DNA of 64,000 bases, taken from NCBI RefSeq assembly GCF_004362055.1, contig NZ_SNXB01000002.1:248001-312000 (forward strand), written 5' to 3'. Position numbers and translations under genes: made by a program. Shown piece after piece: positions 15,721 through 23,788 of this stretch; within the stretch, counting starts at the first letter, position 1, and each line of letters opens with the position of its first letter. Source of the stretch: Flavobacterium sp. 245. Its GTDB lineage: Bacteria; Bacteroidota; Bacteroidia; Flavobacteriales; Flavobacteriaceae. The notes beneath the pieces were generated by a model, which was not told the origin of the DNA, did not search any database, and saw only the letters and a program-made list of their open reading frames with translations.

Positions 15721-17067
15721 TTAAAAATAGTTGGTTAGTTCCATAGCTAAATCCTTGTTACTTTTACCCAAATAATTTAAAAACATTGCTTCGGTGCTAT
15801 GCCCCGTAACATTGATTAAATAAGTAGTTGGAATAGTTCCGTAAAAATTAGTAGCAAAAGAACGTCTTCCAATATGTGAGGTTATTAATTCCCATTTTTT
15901 AAACATTCCAATTTCTTTGCGATACTGCTTAACCTCATCTTTATTTTTGGTTTTCTTTTGGGCTTTGTCCTCTTGGTTTAAATCTGTTAATTTACTGCCT
16001 TTAATTTCATTAGTCAATCCAGCTATACGGCAAACTTGTTTTATAAATAAATTATACTTTGGGTCTGAAATAGGTTTAGGAAAATCATTATTTCTTTTTT
16101 CTAAAATTTCAATTACTTTAGGGTGTAATGCAACTGTCATAACTTTATTGGTTTTGACTTGTGTAAACTCAATAAATGGCTTCAAATCGCCTTGTTTGTT
16201 TTTTTCGTATCTAATCATTGATTTATCAAATCGCATAAAATCTGATATTCTTTGTCCTGTATAGCAACTAATAATTAACCAGTCTTTAGCATTGTCATAA
16301 TTATCATTTAAACGTCTTTTGTCAATGTTTTCAATCTTTGTAAGTTCCTCAAAGGTTAAATAAATCTTTTCAGTCTTATGCTGAGGTGTTTTAATTTTAT
16401 CTAATTGGTGGCTCGTAGTAATACCGTTATGCTTTGCGTGATTACAAACTGTTTTAATAGTTCTTAAATCCTTTGAAATAGTATTTAAAGCATAATTGTT
16501 TTTTAAACAATAATTTTCAAAATCCATTTTGAATTTATCGTTTATATCAGAAATTTTAATTTTGTGATTTAATGTTTTTTGATAACGCTCTAATAAGTGT
16601 TTTGAAACATTGTATTTTTTTTGAGTACCAATTGTTATTTCATTTTTTTTGACTTCCATAAAATAATCAAAGTACTTTAAAAGTTCCGTTGGTAGTTCTT
16701 CTGCTTCCTTTGGTGGATTGTAATAAAAATCAATTTGAGTTTGCAACCATTCTTTATTTACCTCATCAGGATTAACAGAATTGAAAATTTTTAAAATGTA
16801 GTTTTCAATCTTGTTAAGTTCAGTATTTACTTCTAAGCGTCTATTTAAAATGTCAGGGTCTTTTGAGCCTTTGATTTTGATTTCTTTAATACCCTTTTCT
16901 TTGTTCGCTTTAATTTCAGCGTGATGTCCAAACCAATTGAAGTAATCAATTTCAAACTTTGTATTTGCTCCAATAACAAAATCAGTATCATTGAAACGAT
17001 ACAATAAACGTAAATGCAAATTTGCTTTGTCTTTAGTTGAGCGATACAAAAAGTTAACCGTAGCCAT
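15721..17067 (-). CDS. Tyrosine recombinase (phage/element integrase)
   Basis: 448 residues. The N-terminal arm-binding region is followed by a SAM-like core-binding domain (~125-225, LLKYFDYFMEVKKNEITIGT). The catalytic domain contains Arg273 in CYTGQRISDF, a lysine in QVKTNKVM near 305-308, His398/Arg401 in TSHIGRRSFAT, His423 in VTGHSTEAM and the nucleophile Tyr432 in FLNYLGKS. All catalytic positions are therefore present. It would insert and excise the element at the tRNA-Arg 3' end, and its gene lies 197 bases from attR. It is not an IntI: the extra integron-integrase helix between the catalytic boxes is not evident. Confidence 0.95.
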   Translation of the reverse strand: MATVNFLYRSTKDKANLHLRLLYRFNDTDFVIGANTKFEIDYFNWFGHHAEIKANKEKGIKEIKIKGSKDPDILNRRLEVNTELNKIENYILKIFNSVNPDEVNKEWLQTQIDFYYNPPKEAEELPTELLKYFDYFMEVKKNEITIGTQKKYNVSKHLLERYQKTLNHKIKISDINDKFKMDFENYCLKNNYALNTISKDLRTIKTVCNHAKHNGITTSHQLDKIKTPQHKTEKIYLTFEELTKIENIDKRRLNDNYDNAKDWLIISCYTGQRISDFMRFDKSMIRYEKNKQGDLKPFIEFTQVKTNKVMTVALHPKVIEILEKRNNDFPKPISDPKYNLFIKQVCRIAGLTNEIKGSKLTDLNQEDKAQKKTKNKDEVKQYRKEIGMFKKWELITSHIGRRSFATNFYGTIPTTYLINVTGHSTEAMFLNYLGKSNKDLAMELTNYF

Positions 17068-17089
17068 ATTATAAAGTATTTGAATAATA

Positions 17090-17097
17090 CAAATATA
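17090..17097 (-). promoter_or_regulatory. -7 promoter element of the integrase gene
   Basis: CAAATATA on the plus strand is TATATTTG on the minus strand, fitting TAnnTTTG, 23 bases before the integrase ATG. Confidence 0.55.
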
Positions 17098-17263
17098 ATT
17101 AATTTGTACGGTATTTGTACGGTAAAATGAAAGTTACATCAAACTATTGCAAAGTAAATCAAAATAAACATTTCTGTAAAGTATTGATTTTATTGATATT
17201 TTACAGTACTTTTGTACAAAATGCTAGTATAATTGATTTTGTAGTTTTGCAACTATTGTAGTT

Positions 17264-17276
17264 CAGTCGAGGTCAC
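17264..17276. repeat. attR: 13-bp copy of the tRNA-Arg 3' end
   Basis: CAGTCGAGGTCAC is identical to 6364-6376. The bases upstream do not form a tRNA, so this is the distal attachment site. Confidence 0.85.
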
Positions 17277-17285
17277 CACACTGCC

Positions 17286-17322
17286 AAAAGGCGCCAATTG
17301 AAGACAATTGACGCCTTTTTTT
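17286..17322 (+). terminator. Terminator GGCGCC-type (copy 1), original tRNA-Arg terminator
   Basis: AAAGGCGCCAATTG pairs with CAATTGACGCCTTT around AAGA, followed by a T-run. It probably terminated the tRNA-Arg transcript before the element inserted. Near-identical hairpins occur at 23583 and 63013. Confidence 0.75.
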
Positions 17323-17580
17323 ATTATACTTTACTAATTTATTAGTCTAAAGAGCTGCAGTATGCTATATTTTATTGCATCAGTATAAAAAGTTGCGTAT
17401 TTAGTAGAGCTGAAAGGCAGGTTGCAATGTTTAGATTCTTCATTTATTTTTTGCTGGAAATAATAATAGCTTTGAGAGAATTGCTGCATATGGTATTAAA
17501 ACAAAATTGAGTATTTACTAAAAATACAACAATTGGCTTCCAATATACAGTTCTCCAAAGACAAAATAGGGCTCTCCAGC

Positions 17581-17790
17581 AGCCCTAGCCCCGATAGCAG
17601 TGAAAATCCTTTTGTGCCGGGGTTCGGCACAAAAGATTGGAACGTATAGCGGGAAAAAGCTCCTAAAAAAGAATATTATATACAATTGACCCGGAGTTCG
17701 GTACAAAAGATTGCTTCGCCAGTTTGCTGACCCTCGGGTGGAACGTATAGCGAGAAGAGCTCCTAAAAAATAATATTATATACAATTGAC
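17581..17790. repeat. Flavobacterial intergenic repeat, one full and one partial copy
   Basis: Copy 1 (17581-17690) contains CTAGCCCCGATAGCAGTGAA, a hairpin-like CTTTTGTGCCGG...CGGCACAAAAG segment, and GGAACGTATAGCGGGAAAAA followed by GCTCCTAAAAAA. Copy 2 (about 17700-17790) repeats GTACAAAAGATTG, GGAACGTATAGCGAGAAGAG and GCTCCTAAAAAA, and both end in AATATTATATACAATTGAC. I recognise this as a family repeated many times in Flavobacterium intergenic regions. The stretch 17323-17580 shows nothing else identifiable, and the apparent ORF across the repeat is not a gene. Confidence 0.65.
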
Positions 17791-17804
17791 GATGATGACC
17801 ACTC

Positions 17805-18148
17805 CAAATTAATTGCCTAATTTATCATATAAATAACACCAAATACCTTTTACCTTAATATAAGTCTCATCTAATCTCCAGCTCGCGCCCACTCTACCTT
17901 TCCTCTTTCTCACCTCTGATTCAATGAAAGGTGTAAACTTATAAACCCAGCGCTGAATCGTAGCATGATCCACAAGCACTCCTCTAATTTTCATTATTTC
18001 TTCAACGTCACGGTAACTAAGTGTAAATCTTAATTTAAAATATACTGCCTGAAGAATTATGCATTTTGGATAACAATGACCTTTAGTATTCATTTTTTGA
18101 TGGGTTTAAAATTATAAAGATAAAGTTATTCCCAAATGCGACAGAACC
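17805..18148 (-). pseudogene. Truncated IS6-family transposase and IS right end
   Basis: The N-terminal ~90 residues of a transposase nearly identical to the intact copy at 63170-63835. It begins MNTKGHCYPKCIILQAVYF and includes the first catalytic Asp in WRLDETYIKV. Relative to the intact copy it has lost nine bases (the residues before DKLGN) and everything beyond residue ~94, including the second Asp and the Glu. The right terminal repeat AATGCGACAGAACC is preserved at 18135-18148. The element landed inside an ISAon1-like transposase gene whose remains continue from 18149. Confidence 0.85.
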
Positions 18149-18330
18149 TCTCTTTTTGCTTCTGCAGAGGCATTAGTACTTCTGCTGTGAAAATAATTTA
18201 ATATAGTTTGATAATGATTTATAATTATATGTGAGATGATACCAAAAGACTTAAACCCAGATTGATCTACTTCTTCATGCCATTTGCTTTATCTTCTATT
18301 TGATTTCTTTATCAATAGCTTTTAATTTAA
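18149..18330 (-). pseudogene. ISAon1-type transposase remnant interrupted by the IS6 element
   Basis: Minus-strand translation gives KWHEEVDQSGFKSFGIISHI followed by NHYQTILNYFHSRSTNASAE. This is the conserved C-terminal part of ISAon1/ISL3-like transposases, whose usual form is ...NHY..ILNYF.NRSTNASAESFN. The reading breaks off exactly at the IS6 right end. A second, shorter remnant of the same gene type is at 23789-23890. Confidence 0.75.
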
Positions 18331-18375
18331 CAACAATATCACTTAAATTTACTTTAAAAATTTAAAACTGATAGT

Positions 18376-19173
18376 ATGAAAAAGAATCAAATACCAAACA
18401 GACGGTTTTCTACTTTAATAGTAATTTTTCTAGTTAGTTTAATCAGTGTGCAAGCACAAAATATAAAGGGTCAAAATATTAAAAATATTGTTCTCGTACA
18501 TGGTGCCTTTTTAGATGGTTCTGGTTGGGAACCCGTTTATAACATTCTAACAAAAAAGGGCTATAAAGTATCTGTAACACAGCATTCATTGCAAGATTTT
18601 GATGATGATGTGGCAGCGGTTAACCGAATTATAGAACAACAGGACGGTCCTTGTATTTTAGTTGGACACAGCTATGGTGGTGTTGTAATTACACAGGCAG
18701 GCAATAATCCTAAAGTGGCAGGGTTAGTTTACATTGCTGCTCATGCTCCCGACGAAGGTGAACTCAGGGCAGATTTAGTAAAACAATTTCCTTCAGCATA
18801 CAAGTCGTTGATAAAAGGAAGTGACGGTTTAGATTATATTGATCCGGAAAAATTTCCTGAAGATTTCGCAGGTGACCTTGAAATCAATAAAGCTCGTTTT
18901 ATGGCAAATTCTCAGGTTCCAACAGCAGATAAAATTTTTAAGGGAATTGTAAATAAATCAGCCTGGAAAACAAAACCCAGCTGGTATATGGTAGCTGAAT
19001 CAGACAGAATTATAAATCCCGATCTGGAAAGATTTTATGCAAAAAGAGCAAAAAGTAAAAAGGTTGTCGAAATAAAAGGTGGCAGCCACGCCATTTACAC
19101 TTCACAGCCTGAAAAAGTTGCAGATTTAATTAAAGATGCTTCCATTGGATCTTTAGTTTCTAAAATAAAATAG
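18376..19173 (+). CDS. Secreted alpha/beta hydrolase
   Basis: 265 residues with a signal peptide (hydrophobic FSTLIVIFLVSLISV, cleavage near QAQN). It has the oxyanion-loop motif VLVHGAFLDGSGW, the nucleophile elbow GHSYGGVV and a C-terminal GGSHAIYTSQ segment holding the catalytic His. It belongs to the large, non-specific alpha/beta hydrolase family (salicylate-esterase/pyrethroid-hydrolase-like branch). It probably acts in the periplasm. It is the only gene of this small cluster that stands on its own strand, with a hairpin terminator after it; the substrate cannot be inferred. Confidence 0.88.
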   Translation: MKKNQIPNRRFSTLIVIFLVSLISVQAQNIKGQNIKNIVLVHGAFLDGSGWEPVYNILTKKGYKVSVTQHSLQDFDDDVAAVNRIIEQQDGPCILVGHSYGGVVITQAGNNPKVAGLVYIAAHAPDEGELRADLVKQFPSAYKSLIKGSDGLDYIDPEKFPEDFAGDLEINKARFMANSQVPTADKIFKGIVNKSAWKTKPSWYMVAESDRIINPDLERFYAKRAKSKKVVEIKGGSHAIYTSQPEKVADLIKDASIGSLVSKIK

Positions 19174-19215
19174 TAAGTTCACTTTTTTCAAATTGAGCAA
19201 AACATAAGAACTAAA

Positions 19216-19248
19216 AAACCTCTAAAAATCAAATGATCTTAGAGGTTT
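19216..19248 (+). terminator. Hairpin between convergent genes
   Basis: AAACCTCTAA (19216-19225) pairs with TTAGAGGTTT (19239-19248). It lies between the convergent hydrolase and SDR genes and could end transcription from the hydrolase. Confidence 0.55.
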
Positions 19249-19318
19249 ATAAAGTGAGTTCAAAAAAGTAGTAAAATTTAAATTTACTGATGTACTATCA
19301 TCAATTCTTTTTTATTAT

Positions 19319-20065
19319 TTACGCAGATATTCCCCCATCAATAGTAAAGCTACTTCCTGTAATATAACTGGATTCTGGCCCGGCTAAAAAATTAACCAAT
19401 CCTGCTACTTCTTCCGGTTTACCAAAACGTTTAAGAGGAATTGCATTGATGAAAGCTTCCCTTACAGCATCATCCCCAGGCAACATGTCTGTATCTATTG
19501 CACCGGGTTCAACTGTATTTACAGTAATATTTCTTGGCGCTAAATCCCATGCAAGTCCCCTTGTGTAAGCTCCAATTGCTGCTTTAGTAGCAATATAATC
19601 AGACATATAAGGACTACCAATACGTTTTGCGCCCACTGAACCGATACTAACAATCCTTCCACCATCCGGCATATATTTAATAACCGAACGAACAGCTTCA
19701 GATACAGCTCTTATGTTAACATTGATCTGACGATCATATTCATCGATTCTTTCAGATGCTGTTTCCAATGGTCCTTTTACTGAGATTGCAGCATTATTAA
19801 CTAAAATATCTATTTTTCCATATTTCAATGCAATCTGATCGATCGATTTTTCTAAGGCTCCTTTAATTGAGCTATCTACTTTAATAGCCAACGATTCGCC
19901 TCCTGATTCTTTTATTCCTTTTACTATATTTTCTGCTGTTTGTTCAGAACTTACATAGGTGAAGATAACATTTGCTCCTTCAGCCGCTAAGCGCTTAACA
20001 ATTGCTGCACCCATGCCACGAGTTCCTCCCGTAACAAATGCTGTTTTACCTTTTAGTGTTGACAT
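19319..20065 (-). CDS. SDR-family oxidoreductase (3-oxoacyl-ACP reductase-like)
   Basis: 248 residues, classical SDR length. The cofactor site is TGGTRGMGAAI, the NAG-type motif is NNAA (VNNAAIS), the catalytic Ser is in VSIGSVGAK and the catalytic pair YMSDYIATKAA gives Tyr-x-x-x-Lys. The C-terminus FLAGPESSYITGSSFTIDGG is typical of FabG-like enzymes that use NAD(P)H. It lies 78 bases after the quinone-oxidoreductase-like gene on the same strand, probably one operon controlled by the divergent HxlR regulator. Confidence 0.92.
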   Translation of the reverse strand: MSTLKGKTAFVTGGTRGMGAAIVKRLAAEGANVIFTYVSSEQTAENIVKGIKESGGESLAIKVDSSIKGALEKSIDQIALKYGKIDILVNNAAISVKGPLETASERIDEYDRQINVNIRAVSEAVRSVIKYMPDGGRIVSIGSVGAKRIGSPYMSDYIATKAAIGAYTRGLAWDLAPRNITVNTVEPGAIDTDMLPGDDAVREAFINAIPLKRFGKPEEVAGLVNFLAGPESSYITGSSFTIDGGISA

Positions 20066-20143
20066 TATATTTTTTTTATGATTAATAATTAATTATGTGG
20101 GTGAATAATTGGTTGTAGAATATTTTGGAAATGGTGTAACTTA

Positions 20144-21091
20144 TTAATCCATTATAATCACAATTTTCCCTTGCGTGTGTCCTTTTTCTATTTCAAGATG
20201 TGCTTTTGCTATATCCTTCCATGAAAAAACCTTTGATATATGCGGAACTAATTTTCCTTCTTCTAAGAGTTTTGCGACGAATTTCATATCCTGTCCATTA
20301 AATGATACCATATTATAGAATGCATTAATATTCAAGGATTTTGCTTTCAGATTTTCTTCTTCTGTTATATTTGACCAGAGACTAATTAGGCTTCCGCCTG
20401 GCTTTACCACTTCCATACTTCTCATGATATGCCCATCTGATTTAACAGCTTCAATTACGAGATCCATATCTTTCTTTAAAGTATTCTCAAAAGGACCGAG
20501 TTGGTAATCAATGAACTCGTCAGCACCCAAACTCATTACAAAATCTTTTTTAGAACTTGACGCTAAAGCAGTTACATGCGCGCCAAAATATTTTGCAAAC
20601 TGAACAGCAAAATGACCTACTCCTCCACCAGCAGCTGTTATAAATACACGATCATTTTTTTTTATTCCTACTTTCTGAATTGGCTGCAAAGCAGTAAGTG
20701 CTGCGAGTGAAGTGGCAGCAGCCTCTTCGTAAGTACTATTTTTAGGCTTGATAGCCAATTGGGAGGCAGGTGCTGCAACAAATTCTGCGTATGTTCTGCC
20801 AATATAAGGATGCCTAAGTACTCCAAAAATATCATCCCCAATTTGCATATCAATAACTTTAGCTCCTTTTTGAACTATCTGACCCGAAACATCCCATCCT
20901 AAAATCAATGAAGATTCTTCGCCGAATATCCAGCTGACACTTTTATTTTCTCTAACAATAGCATCGGCGGGATTTATACTAACTGCCCTTACTTTTATTA
21001 GTACTTCATCGTCTTTAATAGTTGGAACAGAAACAGACTCAAAAGTAAAATTTTCAACCCCACCCTGCTCTTTCAGTACAATCGCTTTCAT
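20144..21091 (-). CDS. NADP-dependent MDR oxidoreductase (quinone reductase-like)
   Basis: 315 residues with a GroES-like N-terminal domain (SINPADAIVRENKS) and a Rossmann domain with AAGGGVGHFAVQFAKYFGA. The zinc ligands of alcohol dehydrogenases are absent, which places it in the QOR-like branch of medium-chain reductases. It reduces quinones or activated alkenes with NADPH. It is the first gene of a minus-strand operon with the SDR gene and shares a palindromic promoter region with the divergent HxlR gene. Confidence 0.9.
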   Translation of the reverse strand: MKAIVLKEQGGVENFTFESVSVPTIKDDEVLIKVRAVSINPADAIVRENKSVSWIFGEESSLILGWDVSGQIVQKGAKVIDMQIGDDIFGVLRHPYIGRTYAEFVAAPASQLAIKPKNSTYEEAAATSLAALTALQPIQKVGIKKNDRVFITAAGGGVGHFAVQFAKYFGAHVTALASSSKKDFVMSLGADEFIDYQLGPFENTLKKDMDLVIEAVKSDGHIMRSMEVVKPGGSLISLWSNITEEENLKAKSLNINAFYNMVSFNGQDMKFVAKLLEEGKLVPHISKVFSWKDIAKAHLEIEKGHTQGKIVIIMD

Positions 21092-21144
21092 AATATATTG
21101 AGTAATTGATTATTTGTGATTTATTTTTATGTTTTATTTGAGTG

Positions 21145-21173
21145 CAAAGTTATTTCCATTTATCATAACTTTG
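21145..21173. promoter_or_regulatory. Back-to-back divergent promoters forming a palindrome
   Basis: CAAAGTTAT (21145-21153) and ATAACTTTG (21165-21173) are perfect inverted repeats. Each arm contains a TAACTTTG (-7 consensus TAnnTTTG) reading outward, one toward the oxidoreductase operon and one toward the HxlR gene. The regulator is likely to bind here and repress both. Confidence 0.65.
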
Positions 21174-21207
21174 TATTTAGTATAATCGATGTTACTAAGA
21201 TCAAGTC

Positions 21208-21552
21208 ATGGCGAAATCGGATAAAATAGATCAACGAGAAGCAGCAAAAGCATTAGCAGATACCATTTATGTGATTGGTGGTAAATGGAAACTTCCGATT
21301 CTTCATTCCATTTGTAGTGGGAATATAAGATTTAAAGATATTGAAGAAAGTATTCCCGGGCTTAGTCATAGAATGTTGTCCAGGAATTTGAAGGAACTAG
21401 AACAAAATAAACTCATTACACGTGTAATGTCCGATGAAACTCTTTTTTATGAATATCATTTTACTGAATACTCAAAAGAATATGGAGACCTAATGCTAAA
21501 AATGATAGAATGGGGAAAATCGCACAGAAAAAAAATAATTCAATCTACATAA
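21208..21552 (+). CDS. HxlR-family transcriptional regulator
   Basis: 114 residues with the HxlR winged-helix pattern: VIGGKWKLPILHSICSGNIR, then FKDIEESIPGLSHRMLSRNL and KELEQNKLITR. The final part holds the wing and an amphipathic helix used for dimerisation. Unlike many HxlR proteins, no cysteine sits at the extreme N-terminus; a Cys occurs in the SICSG loop. HxlR proteins often sense electrophiles or quinones by thiol chemistry and control neighbouring reductases. The divergent quinone reductase/SDR operon fits that role. Confidence 0.9.
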   Translation: MAKSDKIDQREAAKALADTIYVIGGKWKLPILHSICSGNIRFKDIEESIPGLSHRMLSRNLKELEQNKLITRVMSDETLFYEYHFTEYSKEYGDLMLKMIEWGKSHRKKIIQST

Positions 21553-21940
21553 TTCCCACTCAATTCTTAAATATCAATAATTTTAACTTCTAGAAATTGA
21601 GTTCCGAGATTGATAAATTTGTTTGATGTGAGTTAGAATATAAATAAATTGCAAATTTACAACTACAAACAAATTTTAAATACGCAAACTACAAATCAAA
21701 ACTTTTACTTTTGTGATAAATTCGTGGCACATGTGTCTTGAAATTGCCTCCAATTTTGCCACAAAAAGTTAAGGCGTTTTTTAGAATATTTCACACGTCT
21801 AAGTTTTGTGGCAGAATCGTGGCATAAGGTATTTTTGAAAACTAAAAACACAACAAAACCAAAGGTTAAGAAGTTTAGGTTCGAAGCTTTATAATTATAA
21901 ACTGTCCGCAACTGTATTTTATAAAGAACTTAAACTGAAG
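21553..21940. other. Gene-free, decayed interval with GTGGCA-type degenerate repeats
   Basis: No convincing gene. The stretch 21720-21840 contains TTCGTGGCACATG, TTGCCACAAAAAGTTAAGGC and TGTGGCAGAATCGTGGCATA. Related degenerate blocks recur at 30355, 47545 and 62765. An ORF of 68 codons across it (minus strand, 21705-21911) is not protein-like. Confidence 0.4.
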
Positions 21941-22297
21941 TTATTCTAAACGTTTCAAAATTAGGGTACGTAAACGTTCCTCATGCTCATCTCCCCAATT
22001 TCCTATAGCTGAAATTACAGGAACTAGCGTTTTACCAAAATCAGTCAGGCTGTATTCTACTTTGGGAGGCACAACAGGGTAAATAATCTTCGAGACAAGT
22101 TCATGTTCTTCTAATTCCTTCAGCTGAATATTTAAAACCCTGCGTGAAGCATCAGGTATTTTACGCTGCAGCTCACTTGGTCTTTTATGTCCCTGATCGA
22201 TAAACCAAAGTAAGCGTATCTTCCATTTACCATAAAGTACCTCACCTATAAGATCAAGTCCACAATTTAAGTTCGGTATTGTTTTTCTCTCATACAT
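21941..22297 (-). CDS. HxlR-family transcriptional regulator
   Basis: 118 residues. The family pattern is clear: GEVLYGKWKIRLLWFIDQGH, then RPSELQRKIPDASRRVLNIQ and LKELEEHELVSKIIYPVVPP. One cysteine (residue ~13, LNCGLD) lies near the N-terminus, the usual place of the redox-sensing Cys in thiol-based HxlR proteins. The gene is divergent from an SDR/NTF2-like operon. It has a matching -7 element CAAAAGTA (22302-22309, TACTTTTG on its strand), so it probably controls itself and that operon. Confidence 0.9.
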   Translation of the reverse strand: MYERKTIPNLNCGLDLIGEVLYGKWKIRLLWFIDQGHKRPSELQRKIPDASRRVLNIQLKELEEHELVSKIIYPVVPPKVEYSLTDFGKTLVPVISAIGNWGDEHEERLRTLILKRLE

Positions 22298-22331
22298 ATT
22301 ACAAAAGTAAACCTATCTACCAATTCCTGCA

Positions 22332-22354
22332 ATAGGGGAAAAATTTATCCCTAT
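22332..22354. promoter_or_regulatory. Inverted repeat in the divergent HxlR/SDR control region
   Basis: ATAGGG (22332-22337) and CCCTAT (22349-22354) form an inverted repeat, followed by two direct copies of CGTACTT (about 22368 and 22389). These are candidate operator elements for the HxlR regulator. Confidence 0.45.
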
Positions 22355-22432
22355 ATGAATCGTAACTCCGTACTTGTGAGGAACTAACGTACTTCCGAGA
22401 TTTGTACAAAGAAATTTAAAATACTATATAAG

Positions 22433-23215
22433 ATGGATTATCAAAATGAATTATCAGGCAAGATTGCCTTAGTAACAGGAGGTACAAAAGGAGCCGGAAA
22501 GGCAATTGCAGAAAGACTACTGCAAGCGGGCGCAACAGTAATTATTACTGCCAGAAACGCAGCAGAAAAAGAAAACAACAAACTGCATTTTATTTCTTCT
22601 GATTTAAGTACAGCAAAAGGAGCAGAAAAAGTAGTTAGTGAAGTTTTGTCCACTTATGGGAGATTAGACATTCTTGTGAACAATCTTGGTTCTTCAACAA
22701 CACCCGCCGGTGGCTTCAGTGCGTTAACTGACGAAGATTGGATATCAACCCTACAAGCTAATTTACTTGCTCCTGTCAGACTTGACAGGGGATTTTTACC
22801 GCAAATGATCAACCAGAAAAGTGGTGTTATTATTCACATCGCTTCCATTCAGGGCATATTGCCGCTATACGACTCTACTTTGCCTTACGCAGCTTCGAAA
22901 GCAGGATTGATCAATTACAGCAAAAGTTTATCGAAAGAAATTACGCCAAAAGGTGTCCGCGTGCTAACTGTTTCGCCAGGATGGATAAATACAACAGCAT
23001 CGATAGCTTGGTTGGGCGAGATCGCAAGAAATTCAAATAGCACTGTAGAAGAAGCTCAGCAAGGTGTCATGGACGCATTGGGTGGAATACCTTATGGCAG
23101 GCCTGCCGAACCGGAAGAAGTAGCCGAATTGGTTGGCTTTTTAGTTTCACCAAGAGCCAGTTACTTAACAGGAACAAATTTTGTCATTGACGGTGGAACG
23201 GTACCAACAATTTAA
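22433..23215 (+). CDS. SDR-family oxidoreductase
   Basis: 260 residues. Cofactor motif TGGTKGAGKAIAERL, NNLG in place of NNAG, catalytic Ser in IHIASIQGI, and Tyr/Lys in LPYAASKAGL. The C-terminal YLTGTNFVIDGGTVPT is standard. It is an NAD(P)-dependent dehydrogenase/reductase of unknown substrate. It is followed after 20 bases by an NTF2-like gene on the same strand, likely co-transcribed, and is divergent from an HxlR regulator. Codon use and gene style match the second HxlR cluster nearby. Confidence 0.92.
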   Translation: MDYQNELSGKIALVTGGTKGAGKAIAERLLQAGATVIITARNAAEKENNKLHFISSDLSTAKGAEKVVSEVLSTYGRLDILVNNLGSSTTPAGGFSALTDEDWISTLQANLLAPVRLDRGFLPQMINQKSGVIIHIASIQGILPLYDSTLPYAASKAGLINYSKSLSKEITPKGVRVLTVSPGWINTTASIAWLGEIARNSNSTVEEAQQGVMDALGGIPYGRPAEPEEVAELVGFLVSPRASYLTGTNFVIDGGTVPTI

Positions 23216-23235
23216 AAACTAAATATATCAAAATC

Positions 23236-23559
23236 ATGAAATTACCACAAGTAGTAGAGCGTTTCATTGAAACGCAACACATTTTCGACAGCAAAGCTTT
23301 CGCAGAATGTTTCACCGAATCTGCCATCGTTCATGACGAGGGAAAAACCCATAATGGCAAAGAAGAAATTCAACAGTGGATTAACCATGCGATGGAGGAG
23401 TATAAATCTGCGCTGGAACCACTTAATTATGAGCAATCTGAATCAAAAGGTGTCCTGACAGCAAATGTTTCCGGCACGTTTCCCGGCAGCCCTATCGTGT
23501 TGAAATTTCATTTTGATTTTAATAATGGACAAATTCAGGATTTAAAAGTAACAGATTAA
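23236..23559 (+). CDS. NTF2-like / SnoaL-like protein
   Basis: 107 residues. The N-terminal helix ERFIETQHIFDSKAFAECFT and the sheet region with IVHDEGKTHNGKEEIQQWI are typical of the NTF2-like cone fold used by SnoaL-type isomerases and many uncharacterised proteins. It is the second gene of the SDR operon and ends in a strong terminator. It may bind the small molecule handled by the reductase; no catalytic assignment is possible. Confidence 0.82.
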   Translation: MKLPQVVERFIETQHIFDSKAFAECFTESAIVHDEGKTHNGKEEIQQWINHAMEEYKSALEPLNYEQSESKGVLTANVSGTFPGSPIVLKFHFDFNNGQIQDLKVTD

Positions 23560-23582
23560 AAGATAAAAGAGAGTGACTAATT

Positions 23583-23622
23583 AAAATGGCGCCAATTGAA
23601 GACAATTGGTGCCATTTTTTTT
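23583..23622 (+). terminator. Terminator GGCGCC-type (copy 2)
   Basis: AAATGGCGCCAATTG pairs with CAATTGGTGCCATTT around AAGA and is followed by eight T. It is nearly identical to hairpins at 17286 and 63013. Confidence 0.85.
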
Positions 23623-23788
23623 CATACAGTATCAAATAAGTAAGTTTGATTAATTTTTGCGGATCAGGTGCAAAAATTAGCGATTAGGCAAAAAGAGGAT
23701 CAAAACGAAAACCTGTTGAGTATAAAATTTAAACATAAATATTGCTTAGCCTCAAAAGGAAAAAATTTAAATTCCTAACACCTCTGAA

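Larger units (their letters stand above)
6364..17276. mobile_element. Integrated genetic element in the 3' end of tRNA-Arg
   Basis: The tRNA 3' end CAGTCGAGGTCAC (6364-6376) is repeated exactly at 17264-17276, and a tyrosine recombinase gene (15721-17067) lies next to the second copy. This is the classic structure of a tRNA-targeted integrative element. Inside are, from right to left: integrase, an unknown 514-residue protein, an HTH gene with a palindromic operator, a small DNA-binding-like protein, a putative replicase and a small coiled-coil protein. Then come an attC-like cassette array, an unknown 195-residue protein and an origin-like repeat cluster. No relaxase, coupling ATPase, conjugation, capsid or tail gene is visible, so it is best seen as a mobilisable or satellite-like element rather than a full ICE or prophage. 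Confidence 0.85.

Noticed and set aside
6364-17276. Prophage
   Set aside because: No capsid, terminase, portal, tail or lysis gene is visible in the interval.
17230-17276. Second tRNA-Arg gene at attR
   Set aside because: Only the last 13 bases match; no D-arm or anticodon arm can be formed upstream.
17518-17706. 62-codon ORF on the minus strand
   Set aside because: It runs across the flavobacterial intergenic repeat and is not protein-like.
21705-21911. 68-codon ORF on the minus strand
   Set aside because: It lies across degenerate repeat blocks and has no recognisable domain or control signals.
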